This document shows, one piece after another, positions 25,327 through 34,800 of a stretch of 64,000 nt of DNA. Origin of the DNA: Kuafuiihalomonas sp050331295 (GTDB lineage Bacteria; Myxococcota; Kuafuiibacteriia; Kuafuiibacteriales; Kuafuiibacteriaceae); NCBI GenBank assembly GCA_050331295.1, contig JBHJGZ010000004.1:248001-312000 (forward strand), in the 5' to 3' direction. The notes beneath the pieces were generated by a model. The model was not told where the DNA came from. It did not search any database and was given only the letters and a program-made list of their open reading frames with translations. Position 1 is the first letter of the stretch. Each line of letters starts with the position of its first letter. The translations under genes were made by a program, and so were the position numbers.

Positions 25327-26150
25327 AGGCGCTCTTCCCCCTGGACGACGGCCTGGGCCCGGCGCAGCCCATCGACGAGGTGCAGGCTGAGCTGATGGTG
25401 GCTCGGGCTCTGGAGGCGGCGGAGCCGGTGGCGTCGCGCCCCATGGTTCGCCGTCGTGAATTGGCGGCGGCCTGCGTCGCGACTTTCCTGCTGTTCGGCT
25501 CCGGGGCTTGGGCGGCATGGCGCGTGGGGATCTTGGTGCCACCCCAGGAGGAGCCGGTCTCAGAGCCGGTGCCGGAGCCGATACCAGAGATGGGCGCACC
25601 CGAGGCGCAACCCGGGTTTCAGGCGGCCGAGAGTTCGCTTTCTTCGTCACCGCGTCTCGCTTTGGAACAAGCCGGGGACGCGCCGTCGCCCGAAGACCCG
25701 CCGGAGCGAGGCGCCGGTCGCTCGGGACGAGCCGGTGAACCGCGGAGTCGTCGGGCGTCGGGAGCCGACCGACCACCCAGCGAGTCCATCGACCTCTTGG
25801 CCGCCGCGAATCGATATCGGCGGCTCGGGGCTTGGGTGCGGGCGGAGGCAACCTATCTTCGAGTGGCCCGCGAACCGCGGATGGCCCGACCGGCCCGGCA
25901 AACCGCATGGGTCGCGGTGGGGAATCTTCGTTTGGAGCGAACCCACGACCACCGCGGTGCTCGCATCGCCTTCGAGCGGGCGATCGGGATCGAGGGACCT
26001 CTCATGGCCGAAGCGCGGTGGGGCCTGGCGCGAGCGCTTCGGGTTTTGGGGGACCGTGAAGCCGAGCATCGCGTGCTCAACGAATTGATTCGGTTTCATC
26101 CGAGCAGACCGGAAGCAGCCCGCGCCCGATCCCGCCTCGAGGAACCATGA
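25323..26150 (+). CDS. Single-pass membrane protein with periplasmic TPR-like repeats, putative anti-sigma partner
   Basis: A 275-residue protein starting at ATG 25323, overlapping the sigma factor stop. A cytoplasmic N-terminus of about 42 residues is followed by one transmembrane helix (LAAACVATFLLFGSGAWAAWRVGILV). Then comes a Pro/Glu-rich spacer (PQEEPVSEPVPEPIPEM) and a disordered region. The C-terminal part has two to three TPR-like helices (LLAAANRYRRLGAWVRAEATYLRVA; AEARWGLARALRVLGDREAEHRVLNELI). Coupling to an ECF gene and the topology fit an anti-sigma factor sensing the envelope. However, no HxxxCxxC zinc motif is present, so the role is inferred from context. Confidence 0.75.
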   Translation: MKALFPLDDGLGPAQPIDEVQAELMVARALEAAEPVASRPMVRRRELAAACVATFLLFGSGAWAAWRVGILVPPQEEPVSEPVPEPIPEMGAPEAQPGFQAAESSLSSSPRLALEQAGDAPSPEDPPERGAGRSGRAGEPRSRRASGADRPPSESIDLLAAANRYRRLGAWVRAEATYLRVAREPRMARPARQTAWVAVGNLRLERTHDHRGARIAFERAIGIEGPLMAEARWGLARALRVLGDREAEHRVLNELIRFHPSRPEAARARSRLEEP

Positions 26151-27253
26151 GAGGCCTCGCTTTCCTCCTCTGCCTGGTCGCATGCGCGGCCGACGACGTG
26201 GTCGGCCTCGTCCGGTCCGACGCCGCGGACCTCGGATCCGTGGACGGGCAGGTGGAGCCGGTTCCGGGCTGCGATGCGGATGAGGACCTGATCCGGGTCG
26301 ACGACTCGTCGTGTGGCACAGGCCCCCGCTTCAGCATGTGCGTGTGCGGTCCATCCGTGTTTGGCCAGGGTTTGAGAACCCGGGCAAGCGCCGCGTTCTT
26401 GGGGCGATTGACGTCCGAAGCCACGGTGGAGATCGGCGGTGGCCTGTACGCCGCTGGCTTGGGCCTGTCCGGTACCGCATCGGCCAACGCGGACCGGATC
26501 GTGCTGCAGGACGACCTGCAGGCCGACGGGGAAGTCATGGCCGCCACGGGTATTGTGGTGGACGGTGACGTGAGGGCCGCCCGCCTCGCTGCACCGGACG
26601 GCCTCATCGTTTCTCCAAACCAGATCGTCGACGTGGCTGTGCTGCAAGCGGAGGTTCGGGAGCGGATGCTGAGTTTGGAATCGCCGTGCGAGTGCTCGGC
26701 GCGTTTCCTCGACTTCGGGAGGGCCACTGCGGTGTCCGAATTGGAGAGCCGAGCTGATCCATCGCCGTTTCAGCTCCCATGCGGAGCTTTGACGGCGGGT
26801 CGAGTCGACGCACCGAACGGGGCTTCCTGGTCCGTGCCGGGGTGGACGCAACTCTTCGTGGAGGGGGACGTGGCGATCCAGGGGTCCTTCGACGTCGTGG
26901 TGGGCCCTGACGGTCACCTGGATCTGGTCATTGGCGGAACCCTGGTCGGTGCAGGGACGCTCCGGCTCGGCGAAGAGGAGGGCCAGGTGGATGTCCAGGT
27001 CCGGGGCGAGGGGACCGTTCAGCTGAGCTCGGGGGGATGGGTTTCGGGTCATTTCGATGCCCCGCGAGCGGAGCTCGTGGTGAGTGCGCCGTTCGAGGTC
27101 GGGGGCGTTCTCCGGGCTCGCTCGGTGTCCGCGTCGGCCCTCGTCGTGGCGGCCGGATCGCCCGCGTTCACCCCTTCGGAGAGCGGGTGCGGCGAGGGGC
27201 TCGACTGCTGTCCGCCCGAGACGTGCCGGTCTGCTCGATGCACGTCGGACTGA
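26147..27253 (+). CDS. Lipoprotein with a beta-solenoid-like domain and cysteine-rich tail
   Basis: A 368-residue protein whose ATG overlaps the preceding stop. The leader MRGLAFLLCLVAC has a good lipobox (LVAC, Cys13). The mature protein is rich in short beta repeats (ADRIVLQDDLQADGEVMAATGIVVDGDVRAARLAAPDGLIV; GHLDLVIGGTLVGAGTLRLG; VQVRGEGTVQLSSGGWVSGHFDAPRAELVVSAPF), recalling bactofilin-like or adhesin-like solenoids. It ends in a cysteine cluster (GCGEGLDCCPPETCRSARC). It is the third gene of the sigma/membrane TPR unit and may be the surface output or the sensed ligand of that system. Confidence 0.7.
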   Translation: MRGLAFLLCLVACAADDVVGLVRSDAADLGSVDGQVEPVPGCDADEDLIRVDDSSCGTGPRFSMCVCGPSVFGQGLRTRASAAFLGRLTSEATVEIGGGLYAAGLGLSGTASANADRIVLQDDLQADGEVMAATGIVVDGDVRAARLAAPDGLIVSPNQIVDVAVLQAEVRERMLSLESPCECSARFLDFGRATAVSELESRADPSPFQLPCGALTAGRVDAPNGASWSVPGWTQLFVEGDVAIQGSFDVVVGPDGHLDLVIGGTLVGAGTLRLGEEEGQVDVQVRGEGTVQLSSGGWVSGHFDAPRAELVVSAPFEVGGVLRARSVSASALVVAAGSPAFTPSESGCGEGLDCCPPETCRSARCTSD

Positions 27254-27312
27254 AGCGCGGACCCGCCTCCCGAGAGGGAGCCACGAAGCCGTCAGCGGCC
27301 CGATGCGTGGGT

Positions 27313-27918
27313 TCACTCGAACAGGCGAGGCTCCTCCGCATCGGTCAGGAGGCGGTGGGTCTTCTCGATGCCGATGCCGAGGCTCCTGGCCGTCAAGAAG
27401 AGGGCCCCCACGACCACCGAGGCCCATGCGATCACGAGGACTTCCAGCCTCGAGCCGCCTCGGACGACGAACCCGGATGAGCCCAGGAACACGATGCCGC
27501 CCACGACATGAATCCACCCGAGGAGCCAAAGACCCACCCAGGAGTTCGGGATGCGGAGGCGGCGCTCCGGGCGCGGCATGGCCTTCGTGGGTACCGTGGG
27601 GTCGAACGCGGTTGCCGACGAGGGCTCGCTCGCAGGCCCCACCTCGACTTCCACCTGCTCCACTTCGATGCCCAAATCCCCTCGCGTGGGAACGTTCACC
27701 CGTCGTGCCGTCTGACCGTCGAAGACCGAGAGCATGCAGTAGGTGTGAGCCGCGTCCCCCGCTCGTCCTCGCGCCTCGTCCAACCCGTCGACGGTGGCGA
27801 TCTCTTCACCGTTTACGCCAAGGATGATGCATCCCGGCTGCAGGTGGTAGGCGGCGCCCACGCTGTGCTGTTCCGCATGGGTGATGCGTAGTCCCTTCAT
27901 CATGGCTATCCGAGCCAT
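27313..27918 (-). CDS. PDZ-like membrane protein
   Basis: A 201-residue protein. The N-terminal part resembles a PDZ ligand-binding domain (GLRITHAEQHSVGAAYHLQPGCIILGVNGEEIATVDGLDEARG), followed by a proline-containing linker. Two transmembrane helices come next (SWVGLWLLGWIHVVGGIVFLGSSGF and VLVIAWASVVVGALFLTARSLG). No protease domain is present, so it is not HtrA-like. The start is uncertain: 27918, 27903 and 27900 are all ATG, and none has a clear ribosome-binding site. A longer frame to 28017 nearly reaches the divergent pirin gene. Confidence 0.6.
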   Translation of the reverse strand: MARIAMMKGLRITHAEQHSVGAAYHLQPGCIILGVNGEEIATVDGLDEARGRAGDAAHTYCMLSVFDGQTARRVNVPTRGDLGIEVEQVEVEVGPASEPSSATAFDPTVPTKAMPRPERRLRIPNSWVGLWLLGWIHVVGGIVFLGSSGFVVRGGSRLEVLVIAWASVVVGALFLTARSLGIGIEKTHRLLTDAEEPRLFE

Positions 27919-28034
27919 GCTCTGAATGGGAGGGATCGATCGCTGGATAACTGAGGTTCGTCCCGAAAGCGGAATCCCGTTCGAATCCTCCCCATCGCGT
28001 GGCACGTTGCCTCGCACGAGGAGAGGTTGACGCC

Positions 28035-28733
28035 ATGCACATCACACGACGGAGCGAAGAACGGGGCATCGCCGAGCACGGTTGGCTCAGTTCTCGTCAC
28101 ACGTTCTCGTTCGCGAACTACTACGATCCGCGCTTCGTGGGCTTTCGTGATCTGCTGGTCATCAACGAGGACAAGGTGGAGCCAGGCAAGGGTTTCGGGC
28201 GCCACGCGCATCGGGACATGGAGATCATTTCCTACGTCTTGGACGGAGCGATGCAACACAACGACAGCTTGGGCCACGGTTCGGTGATTCGACCGGGCGA
28301 CGTTCAGCGGATGAGCGCCGGGACGGGTGTTGTCCACAGCGAATACAACCATAGCCGGAAGGAGCGTCTCCATTTTCTCCAGATCTGGATCCAGCCCGAC
28401 ACCTCCGGTCTGCCGCCAAGCTATGAACAGAAACGGTTTTCGGTGGAGGAGAAGCGAAATCAGCTCCGGCTCATCGCGTCCCGTGATGGACGACAAGGCT
28501 CGGTCAAGGTTCATCAGGACGTGTCGATCTACGCCACGCTCCTCGAGCCCGAGAACCACGTCACCTTCCACCTTTCGGAGGGCAGGCACCTCTGGCTTCA
28601 CGTTGCGACCGGTCGACTTCGAGCCGACGGCGAAGAGCTGAAGGCCGGAGATGCCATCGCGGCCCGTGATCCCTCGCAGATTCGCTTGGAGGGAATCGAA
28701 ACCGCCGAAGCCCTGCTGTTCGACCTGGCGTGA
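28035..28733 (+). CDS. Pirin-family bicupin protein
   Basis: A 232-residue protein matching the short bacterial pirin type (YhhW-like). The N-terminal cupin holds the metal-binding motif: GFGRHAHRDMEIISYVLDGAMQHND with two His, and GTGVVHSEYNHSRKERLHFLQIWI with a further His and Glu. The C-terminal cupin (YATLLEPENHVTFHLSEGRHLWLHVATG) closes the fold. Some members act as quercetin dioxygenases; the role here is unknown. ATG 28035 follows GAGGAGAGG. It is divergent from the PDZ-like gene. Confidence 0.92.
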   Translation: MHITRRSEERGIAEHGWLSSRHTFSFANYYDPRFVGFRDLLVINEDKVEPGKGFGRHAHRDMEIISYVLDGAMQHNDSLGHGSVIRPGDVQRMSAGTGVVHSEYNHSRKERLHFLQIWIQPDTSGLPPSYEQKRFSVEEKRNQLRLIASRDGRQGSVKVHQDVSIYATLLEPENHVTFHLSEGRHLWLHVATGRLRADGEELKAGDAIAARDPSQIRLEGIETAEALLFDLA

Positions 28734-28860
28734 ATCGAATGCATTCCCGCCGGAGACCCGGTCACCCCAGGCCTCCGCAGGTTCCTCGTCACGCGGTCGC
28801 ATTGCGCGGCGCGTGTGATTCGGCATTGTCCCGGCTTGTGCTCCGTGCCAAGGCAAACCC

Positions 28861-29436
28861 GTGCGAAACTGGGTTTGTTGGACCGGTATCATGCTCTTGG
28901 GCGCCGTTGCCGCCTGTTCGTCTTCATCCTTGGTGGTGAAGAGCGAGCTCGATCGGTCCGTGAATTTCGACACCTACGAGACGTTCGCCATCGCGGAAGA
29001 CGCGGGCGAACTCAAGGCATTGGCCACCGATGGCTACGACGTGGGCTTCATCGGTGGGACGGTCGCCTCCGACCTGAAACAGATGGTGAATCAAACCATC
29101 GTGCAGGAACTCGGCAAGCGCGGCATGGAGTTAGCGCGGGAGGAGGACGCCGACCTTCTGATCACCTATATCATCAACATCGGCGTCAAACCGGAGGTGG
29201 TCGCTCCCGACTATCGGCGGGACACATGGTCGTCGGAAGCAGAGTTGGGGGGCTCCACCGTGGCCCAAGGGACGTTGGTCGTGGACTTTCTCGACCCTGA
29301 ACGGGCCGAAGCCCGCAGTTACTTGGTGTGGCGTGGATGGGCGTCGGGCCAGGTCGACCCGCAAGCGGTCCGGGAACGTCGGGGCCAACGACTGAACAGC
29401 GCGTTGAAGAAGATCTTGGCCCGCTACCCGAACTGA
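28861..29436 (+). CDS. DUF4136-family lipoprotein
   Basis: A 191-residue protein starting at GTG. The leader (GIMLLGAVAAC) gives a lipoprotein signal at Cys19. The mature domain has the DUF4136 pattern: DRSVNFDTYETFAI near the start, then MVNQTIVQELGKRGMELAREEDADLLITYIINI, then GTLVVDFLDPERAEARSYLVWRGWASGQV and a C-terminal helix (QRLNSALKKILARYPN). The family is widespread in Gram-negative envelopes and its function is not defined. It begins a co-directional run of four genes. Confidence 0.88.
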   Translation: MRNWVCWTGIMLLGAVAACSSSSLVVKSELDRSVNFDTYETFAIAEDAGELKALATDGYDVGFIGGTVASDLKQMVNQTIVQELGKRGMELAREEDADLLITYIINIGVKPEVVAPDYRRDTWSSEAELGGSTVAQGTLVVDFLDPERAEARSYLVWRGWASGQVDPQAVRERRGQRLNSALKKILARYPN

Positions 29437-29540
29437 CACGCCTCGGTTCGACGGAAAACGGAGCATCGGACTTGGCTTCGTGTCGCACGCTGACAATCGA
29501 ATGCATGACGTGTCGTCGGTCTGCCTGCTAGGACGGCACC

Positions 29541-30020
29541 ATGCGTTGGATGGCGATCGTGCTCTTCGGATGGTTGGCGACCAGTGGATTGGATGCAGCG
29601 GCCGGGCCCAAAGTGGTGGCGCGCCACCATCTCACCTTGGAAGCGGTGGACAGCATCGTCGCGGCGGCTGAGAAAGACGCGCAGCGTCAGAACGCCAAGG
29701 TGGTGATTGCGGTGGTGGACGCGGGTGGAGCGCTCATCGTGTTGCGCCGACTGGACGGCACCCAGGTGGCGAGCGTGGGCGTTGCCATCGACAAGGCACG
29801 TACGGCGGCCATTTACCGGCGACCCTCCAAGGTCTTCGAGGATCAAACGAGCAAAGGTCGGGTCGGAGCCCTCGCCTTGTCGGGGGCCGTTCCGCTCCAG
29901 GGAGGCATACCGATCACATACAAGGGTGAAGTCGTCGGAGCCATCGGTGTGAGTGGAGAGACGCCGACCATCGACGAGAACATCGCCATCGCTGGCGCCA
30001 AGGTAGCCGAGAACTTCTGA
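29541..30020 (+). CDS. GlcG/HbpS-family protein with signal peptide
   Basis: A 159-residue protein. A signal segment (MAIVLFGWLATSGLDAAAG) precedes the GlcG/HbpS fold: LTLEAVDSIVAAAEKDAQRQ, VVIAVVDAGGALIVLRRLDGTQVASVGVAIDKARTA, and GGIPITYKGEVVGAIGVSGETPTIDENIAIAG. Known relatives bind heme or cobalamin-like ligands; HbpS of Streptomyces is a secreted heme-binding redox sensor. The exported form fits that role. AGGACGG precedes the start. Substrate unknown. Confidence 0.88.
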   Translation: MRWMAIVLFGWLATSGLDAAAGPKVVARHHLTLEAVDSIVAAAEKDAQRQNAKVVIAVVDAGGALIVLRRLDGTQVASVGVAIDKARTAAIYRRPSKVFEDQTSKGRVGALALSGAVPLQGGIPITYKGEVVGAIGVSGETPTIDENIAIAGAKVAENF

Positions 30021-30084
30021 TCACACCGCTCGAATCCCACTGGGTGCTGGTCCTGCCGGACCAAGCATGGTGTGCCTGACAGCC

Positions 30085-30858
30085 ATGAAGCAACTGTTGG
30101 TCATGGGGTTCCTTTTCGGCCTTTCCGGTACGGCCAACGCCCAGGCGCCTACTCCGAAAGAGATCGCGACGGCCCATGGTGAGAACGCGCTCAGCGCGTT
30201 CGGAGCCGTCAAGGCGGATCTGGCCTTGGACTTCGGGGGCAAGCCGCGGATCCGTGGCACGCTGTGGACGAGCTCAGACGGCGGCCTCACGCGCATCGAG
30301 CATCGGTCTGGCAAGACGGTCGTGTTCGACGGTCGAACCGCATGGGTTGCTCCGGCCGGGAAGGCTTCGAAGAGCGACCGTTTCGACGCCCTGACGTGGA
30401 GCTATTTCTTGTTGGCCCCCTTCAAGCTCGGTGACCCTGGCGCGAACTTCGCGCAAAATGGAGTGCTGCCTTGGGCTGGGAGGGAGAGCGTGCCCACCGG
30501 CAAGTTGACTTTCGAGTCTGGCGTCGGCGACGCGCCGGATGACTGGTATGTCACCTATGCCGACTCCGACACCCACGTACTGAACGGATTGGCGTACATC
30601 GTGACCTTCGGCCCGCAAAAGAAGACGGAGGCGGAGAAGGAGCCTCACGCCGTGGTGTACACCGAGGTTCAGGATGTGCAGGGCGTGAAGCTCGCGACGC
30701 AGTGGAGGTTTCACTTGTGGTCGGCCGAAAAGGGCGTCTTCGGAGATCCCATCGGATCCGCTCGGATCTCCGACATCGAACTGATCGACAAAGCCGGACC
30801 CGACCTCTTTCGAGCCCCTGAAGGTTCCCGAGAAGTCGTGCTTCCCATCGACGGCTAG
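30085..30858 (+). CDS. Hypothetical periplasmic protein
   Basis: A 257-residue protein starting at ATG 30085 with a clean signal peptide (MKQLLVMGFLFGLSGTANAQA). The mature part is beta-rich, with motifs GKPRIRGTLWTSSDGGLTRIEHRSGKTVVFDGRTAWVAPAG, FDALTWSYFLLAPFKLGDPG and HAVVYTEVQDVQGVKLATQWRFHLWS. This looks like an LolA/LolB-like or DUF6503-like half-barrel that could bind a hydrophobic molecule. I would not assign a family firmly. It lies 12 bases before the nitrilase gene and is probably co-transcribed. Confidence 0.65.
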   Translation: MKQLLVMGFLFGLSGTANAQAPTPKEIATAHGENALSAFGAVKADLALDFGGKPRIRGTLWTSSDGGLTRIEHRSGKTVVFDGRTAWVAPAGKASKSDRFDALTWSYFLLAPFKLGDPGANFAQNGVLPWAGRESVPTGKLTFESGVGDAPDDWYVTYADSDTHVLNGLAYIVTFGPQKKTEAEKEPHAVVYTEVQDVQGVKLATQWRFHLWSAEKGVFGDPIGSARISDIELIDKAGPDLFRAPEGSREVVLPIDG

Positions 30859-30870
30859 CTCGAGAGGGCC

Positions 30871-31800
30871 ATGAAGCAAGTCCGGGTTGCCGTGGTTCAA
30901 GCCGGCGGTGTTCTTTTCAACCGAGAGGCGGGAATCCAAAAACTGGAGCATTGGCACCGCGAGGCCGCGGACTCGGGGGCGCGCCTGATCCTGTTTCCAG
31001 AGGCCTTCATCGGCGGCTATCCAAAGGGTTTGGATTTCGGTACACGGGTTGGCATTCGGAGTGATCCGGGACGGGATCTCTTTCGACGGTATGCGGCGGG
31101 CGCCATCCGGGTTCCTTCGCCGGATGTCTCCCGTATTGGTGGCCTCTGTCGTGAGCTCGGGACCACCCTGGTGGTCGGCGTCGTGGAACATGCGGGCGGT
31201 ACCCTGTACTGCTCCGCTCTCACGTTTGGGCCGGACGGAACTCTGCTCGGACATCGCCGCAAACTCATGCCCACTGCCCATGAGCGGGTGATCTGGGGGT
31301 GCGGAGACGGAGCGTCCGTTCATGTCACGAAGACTCCGCATGCTGTCGTTTCCACTGCGATATGCTGGGAGAACTACATGCCTCTCTTGAGGACCGCGTT
31401 CTACGGACAAGGAGTCGAGATCTACTGTGCGCCCACCGTCGACGACCGAGAAAATTGGCAGGCCACCTTGCGCCACATTTCTTGCGAGGGTCGATGTTTC
31501 GTCTTGAGTGCCTGTCCCTTTCTCCGACGAGCAGATCTGGAGGAATGGGGCCCGGACGGCCTTCCCGACCCTTTGATCGCGGGCCGGAGTGCGATCTTCG
31601 GACCGATGGGTCGACTCTTGGCGGGCCCGGCGGAGCCGGGAGAGTGCATCCTCACAGCAGATCTGGAGCCCGACGAGCTCTGGCGGACTCGTTTCGATTT
31701 TGACCCGGTCGGGCACTATGCGCGTTCCGACATCTTCACACTGTCGGTCCATGGTCGGGGCCATTCTCCGGTGATGTTCGAACCCGAAAATGAAGACTAG
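30871..31800 (+). CDS. Carbon-nitrogen hydrolase, nitrilase branch
   Basis: A 309-residue hydrolase with the full catalytic triad: Glu44 (LILFPEAFIGGYP), Lys131 (GHRRKLMPT) and Cys165 (STAICWENYMPLLR). The segment GYPKGLDFG and the ERVIWGCGDG region are typical of branch-1 nitrilases, which turn nitriles into acids plus ammonia, not of amidases. GAGAGGG precedes the start. The stop overlaps the convergent glutamate synthase stop by 4 bases. Ammonia released here could feed that enzyme, but the genes are on opposite strands. Confidence 0.9.
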   Translation: MKQVRVAVVQAGGVLFNREAGIQKLEHWHREAADSGARLILFPEAFIGGYPKGLDFGTRVGIRSDPGRDLFRRYAAGAIRVPSPDVSRIGGLCRELGTTLVVGVVEHAGGTLYCSALTFGPDGTLLGHRRKLMPTAHERVIWGCGDGASVHVTKTPHAVVSTAICWENYMPLLRTAFYGQGVEIYCAPTVDDRENWQATLRHISCEGRCFVLSACPFLRRADLEEWGPDGLPDPLIAGRSAIFGPMGRLLAGPAEPGECILTADLEPDELWRTRFDFDPVGHYARSDIFTLSVHGRGHSPVMFEPENED

Positions 31801-34800
31801 GCTTGCACGGTGAGGGCCGGTTTGTGGGTGGCGCGGCCCATGGTCTTCGGCTGATAGCGTCGGAGTTCGGACAAGTCCGACACCAGTGCCTTCGCACGGG
31901 GGCTGCCAGTGAGCTCTGCATGGCGAGCGAGTAAGCTCTGCACCGTGCGGTGATCATCGTCGTCCAGGTCCATAGCTTGAAGGTATTCGTGGTTGATCAT
32001 GGGAAGCGCTTCGCGCCGGGCATAGATGACACCGCCGGTCATTCCGGCGCCCACATTGAAGGAAACTGACCCCAAGATCAGCACCAGACCGTTGGTCATG
32101 TACTCGCATGCGTGAAGGCCGGCGCCCTCCAGCACCGCGACGGCCCCGCTGTTTCGAACCGCGAAGCGATCTCCGGCCAGACCATTGATGAAGACTTCTC
32201 CGCCGGTCGCCCCATAAAGGGCTCCGTTTCCGATGATGGTGTTGGCTCCGGGGTCGAAAGTCACATTGTCGAAGGGACGGATCACGAGTCGCCCGCCGGA
32301 CATGGATTTGCCGACCGAATCGTTGGCTTCCCCCACGAGAAGGACGTCAAAACCAGGGGTGAGAAAGGCGGCGAAGCCTTGGCCAGCACTGCCCTTGAAA
32401 CGAACCCGAACCTGCTTCGGGGTCGGCCCCGAACCCAAACGGTGAGCTCGGTGGGCCATGGCCATGCGCCCGGAGGCAGTAGCTAGGATCCCTCGGTCCA
32501 CGCTGGCGATCTGATACTGGAGCTCGACTTCTTGCTCGCCCTCTAGGGCGGGCTTGATGGCTTGGACGAGCTCTTCATTCAAGACATGGGTCGGTTCGTC
32601 CAGGGCAGGGCGCTCAGCGCAGACCGGGTGCGGGGCACTCGGCTGCAGAGCGGAGAGGTCGAGGCTGGGATGAAGGTCCGTCTTCCTGGTCAGGAGCTCC
32701 CCTCGACCCACGATGTCCTGGAGCTTTCGTGCCCCGAGGAAAGCAAGGTGGCGGCGGATATCCTCCGCAAGATAAGTTGCCAAGGCAACGACATCGTCTG
32801 CACTCCCACGATACTTCTTCTTGAACTTGGGGTCGTGCGTCGCAATGCCTCTCGGACAGGTGTTCTTCTGACAGACCCGGGCCATGATGCAGCCTTCCGC
32901 GACGAGGATCAGTTTTCCGAACCCGAACTGCTCTGCTCCGAGGCAGGCCGCCTTGACGACGTCCTCACCGTGTCGCAGTCCACCGTCGACACGTAGAATA
33001 CAATGCTCCCGGAGTCCCTCATCCATGAGTGCTTGGTGGGCTTCGGTCAGACCGATTTCCCACGGCAAACCCGCGTGCTTCATTGAGCTGACCGATGCGG
33101 CTCCGGTGCCACCATCGCCGCCCGAGACCTGAACGATGTCGGCGCCCGCTTTCACCACTCCAGCCGCAATGGTGCCAACTTGGGCGCCGGCAACCAGCTT
33201 CACCGACACCTTTACGCCCGGCTTCAACTGCTTCAGCTCGTAGATGAGCTGGCGGAGATCCTCGATGCTATAGATGTCGTGGAGAGGGGGAGGGGAGATG
33301 AGATCGACCCCTACCGATGCGTGACGGGCGCGGGCGATGGCTTCATCCACTTTCACACCCATGAGCTGCCCGCCTTCGCCGGGCTTTGCTCCTTGGGCGA
33401 TTTTGATTTCAATCTCGTCGCCCACCATCAGGTACTCGGCCGTGACGCCAAAGCGACCGGAGGCGACCTGTTTCACCGTCGCGGTCGTACTGTCGTCCCA
33501 ATAGTACGGATTCTCTCCGCCCTCCCCGCTGGAGCTGCGCGCTCCGATGCGACGCATCCCGTGAATGAGATCGCGCTGAGACTCGGCGCTGATCGCGCCG
33601 AAGGACATGGCGCCGGTTCCGAAGCGCTTGAAGATCTGGTCGCGGCTTTCAACTTCAGACAGGGGGACCGGGTCCGCGGAGGCGGACAGCGTCCATAGGT
33701 CGCGAAGCTGGGTTGGACCGTGGGCGCGGCAAGCTCGGGTGTAGTCCGAGTACGCGTCCCAAGCCTCCAGCTGTCCGGTATGGTCCGAGCAGAAGGCGTG
33801 GATCAACTTGGACAGCTCGGCGGTCATGCCGTGGGCTTCGCCTTCTCGCCCCTTTCGATGCTCTCGGAGTTGATAGGTATCGAGCAAGTCGTCCGCCGCG
33901 TGGGTCCGGTCTCGCTCCGTTTCCTGCAGGATTCGGCGTGCGATCTCTTCCAGGTCGAGGCCGCCCACCGGACTGGTGAAGCCTGGAAAGTAGAGGTCCA
34001 GGAGGCTCTGGTCGAGACCGACCGGGCTGAAGAGCTTCGAGTTCTGGTACCCCTGGACGGTGGAGATGCCCATCTTGCTCATGATCTTCAGAAGCCCTTC
34101 GTCGAAGGCTCGTTGAAGGTGCGCGACCCGCAGCTTGCGCTCGACACCCTCGAGTTTCGGGGATCCCGGTCGGTGTGCCACCTCGAACGCGAGGTATGGG
34201 CACACCGCGGCGGCCCCGAAACCTACCAGGGCGGCCACGTGATGGGTGCTCCGTGCGTCGGCGGTCTCCACCACGATGGACGCGTCCAGGCGATGGCCCT
34301 CGTCGGTCAGGACCCGACTGGCCGCCTGAAGAGCCAGGAGGCTCGGAATGGGGGGGGCCTCGTATTTCGCTCGACGGTCGCTGAGGATCACGATGGTGCA
34401 TCCGCCGCGGATGGCCGCAAGGACCTTGTTGGCCAGCTCGTCCAAAGCGGCTTTCAGGCCCCGGACGCCCTGCACCCGGCGGAAGACGGCATCCACCTCC
34501 ACCGACTCGAAGCACAGCTCGTTGGGGCTGGTAGCTCCCACGCGCCGAATGTACGCCATGCGCTCCGGGGAAAGGACGGGTGAGGCCAGCTCCAAACCCG
34601 GGGTTACGGGAAGCAAGGTCTTCGGGGAAAAAATATTGGGTCTTCGGCCCAAATAACAGGAAAGGTCGGTGATGAGCCGCTCCCTCAGATGGTCCAGCGG
34701 TGGATTCGTCACCTGCGCAAATCGCTGGAAGAAGAAGTCGAAGAATGAACGCGGCTGATCCGACATGGAGGCGAGGCGGGCGGTGTCTCCCATGGACCCC

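Noticed and set aside
27267..27280. Terminator hairpin CTCCC-GAGA-GGGAG after the lipoprotein gene
   Set aside because: The stem is only 5 base pairs and no T-tract follows, so it is too weak to list.
30274..31764. 496-residue antisense frame over the periplasmic protein and nitrilase genes
   Set aside because: The nitrilase catalytic triad and signal peptide on the plus strand are clear; the antisense frame has no recognisable features.
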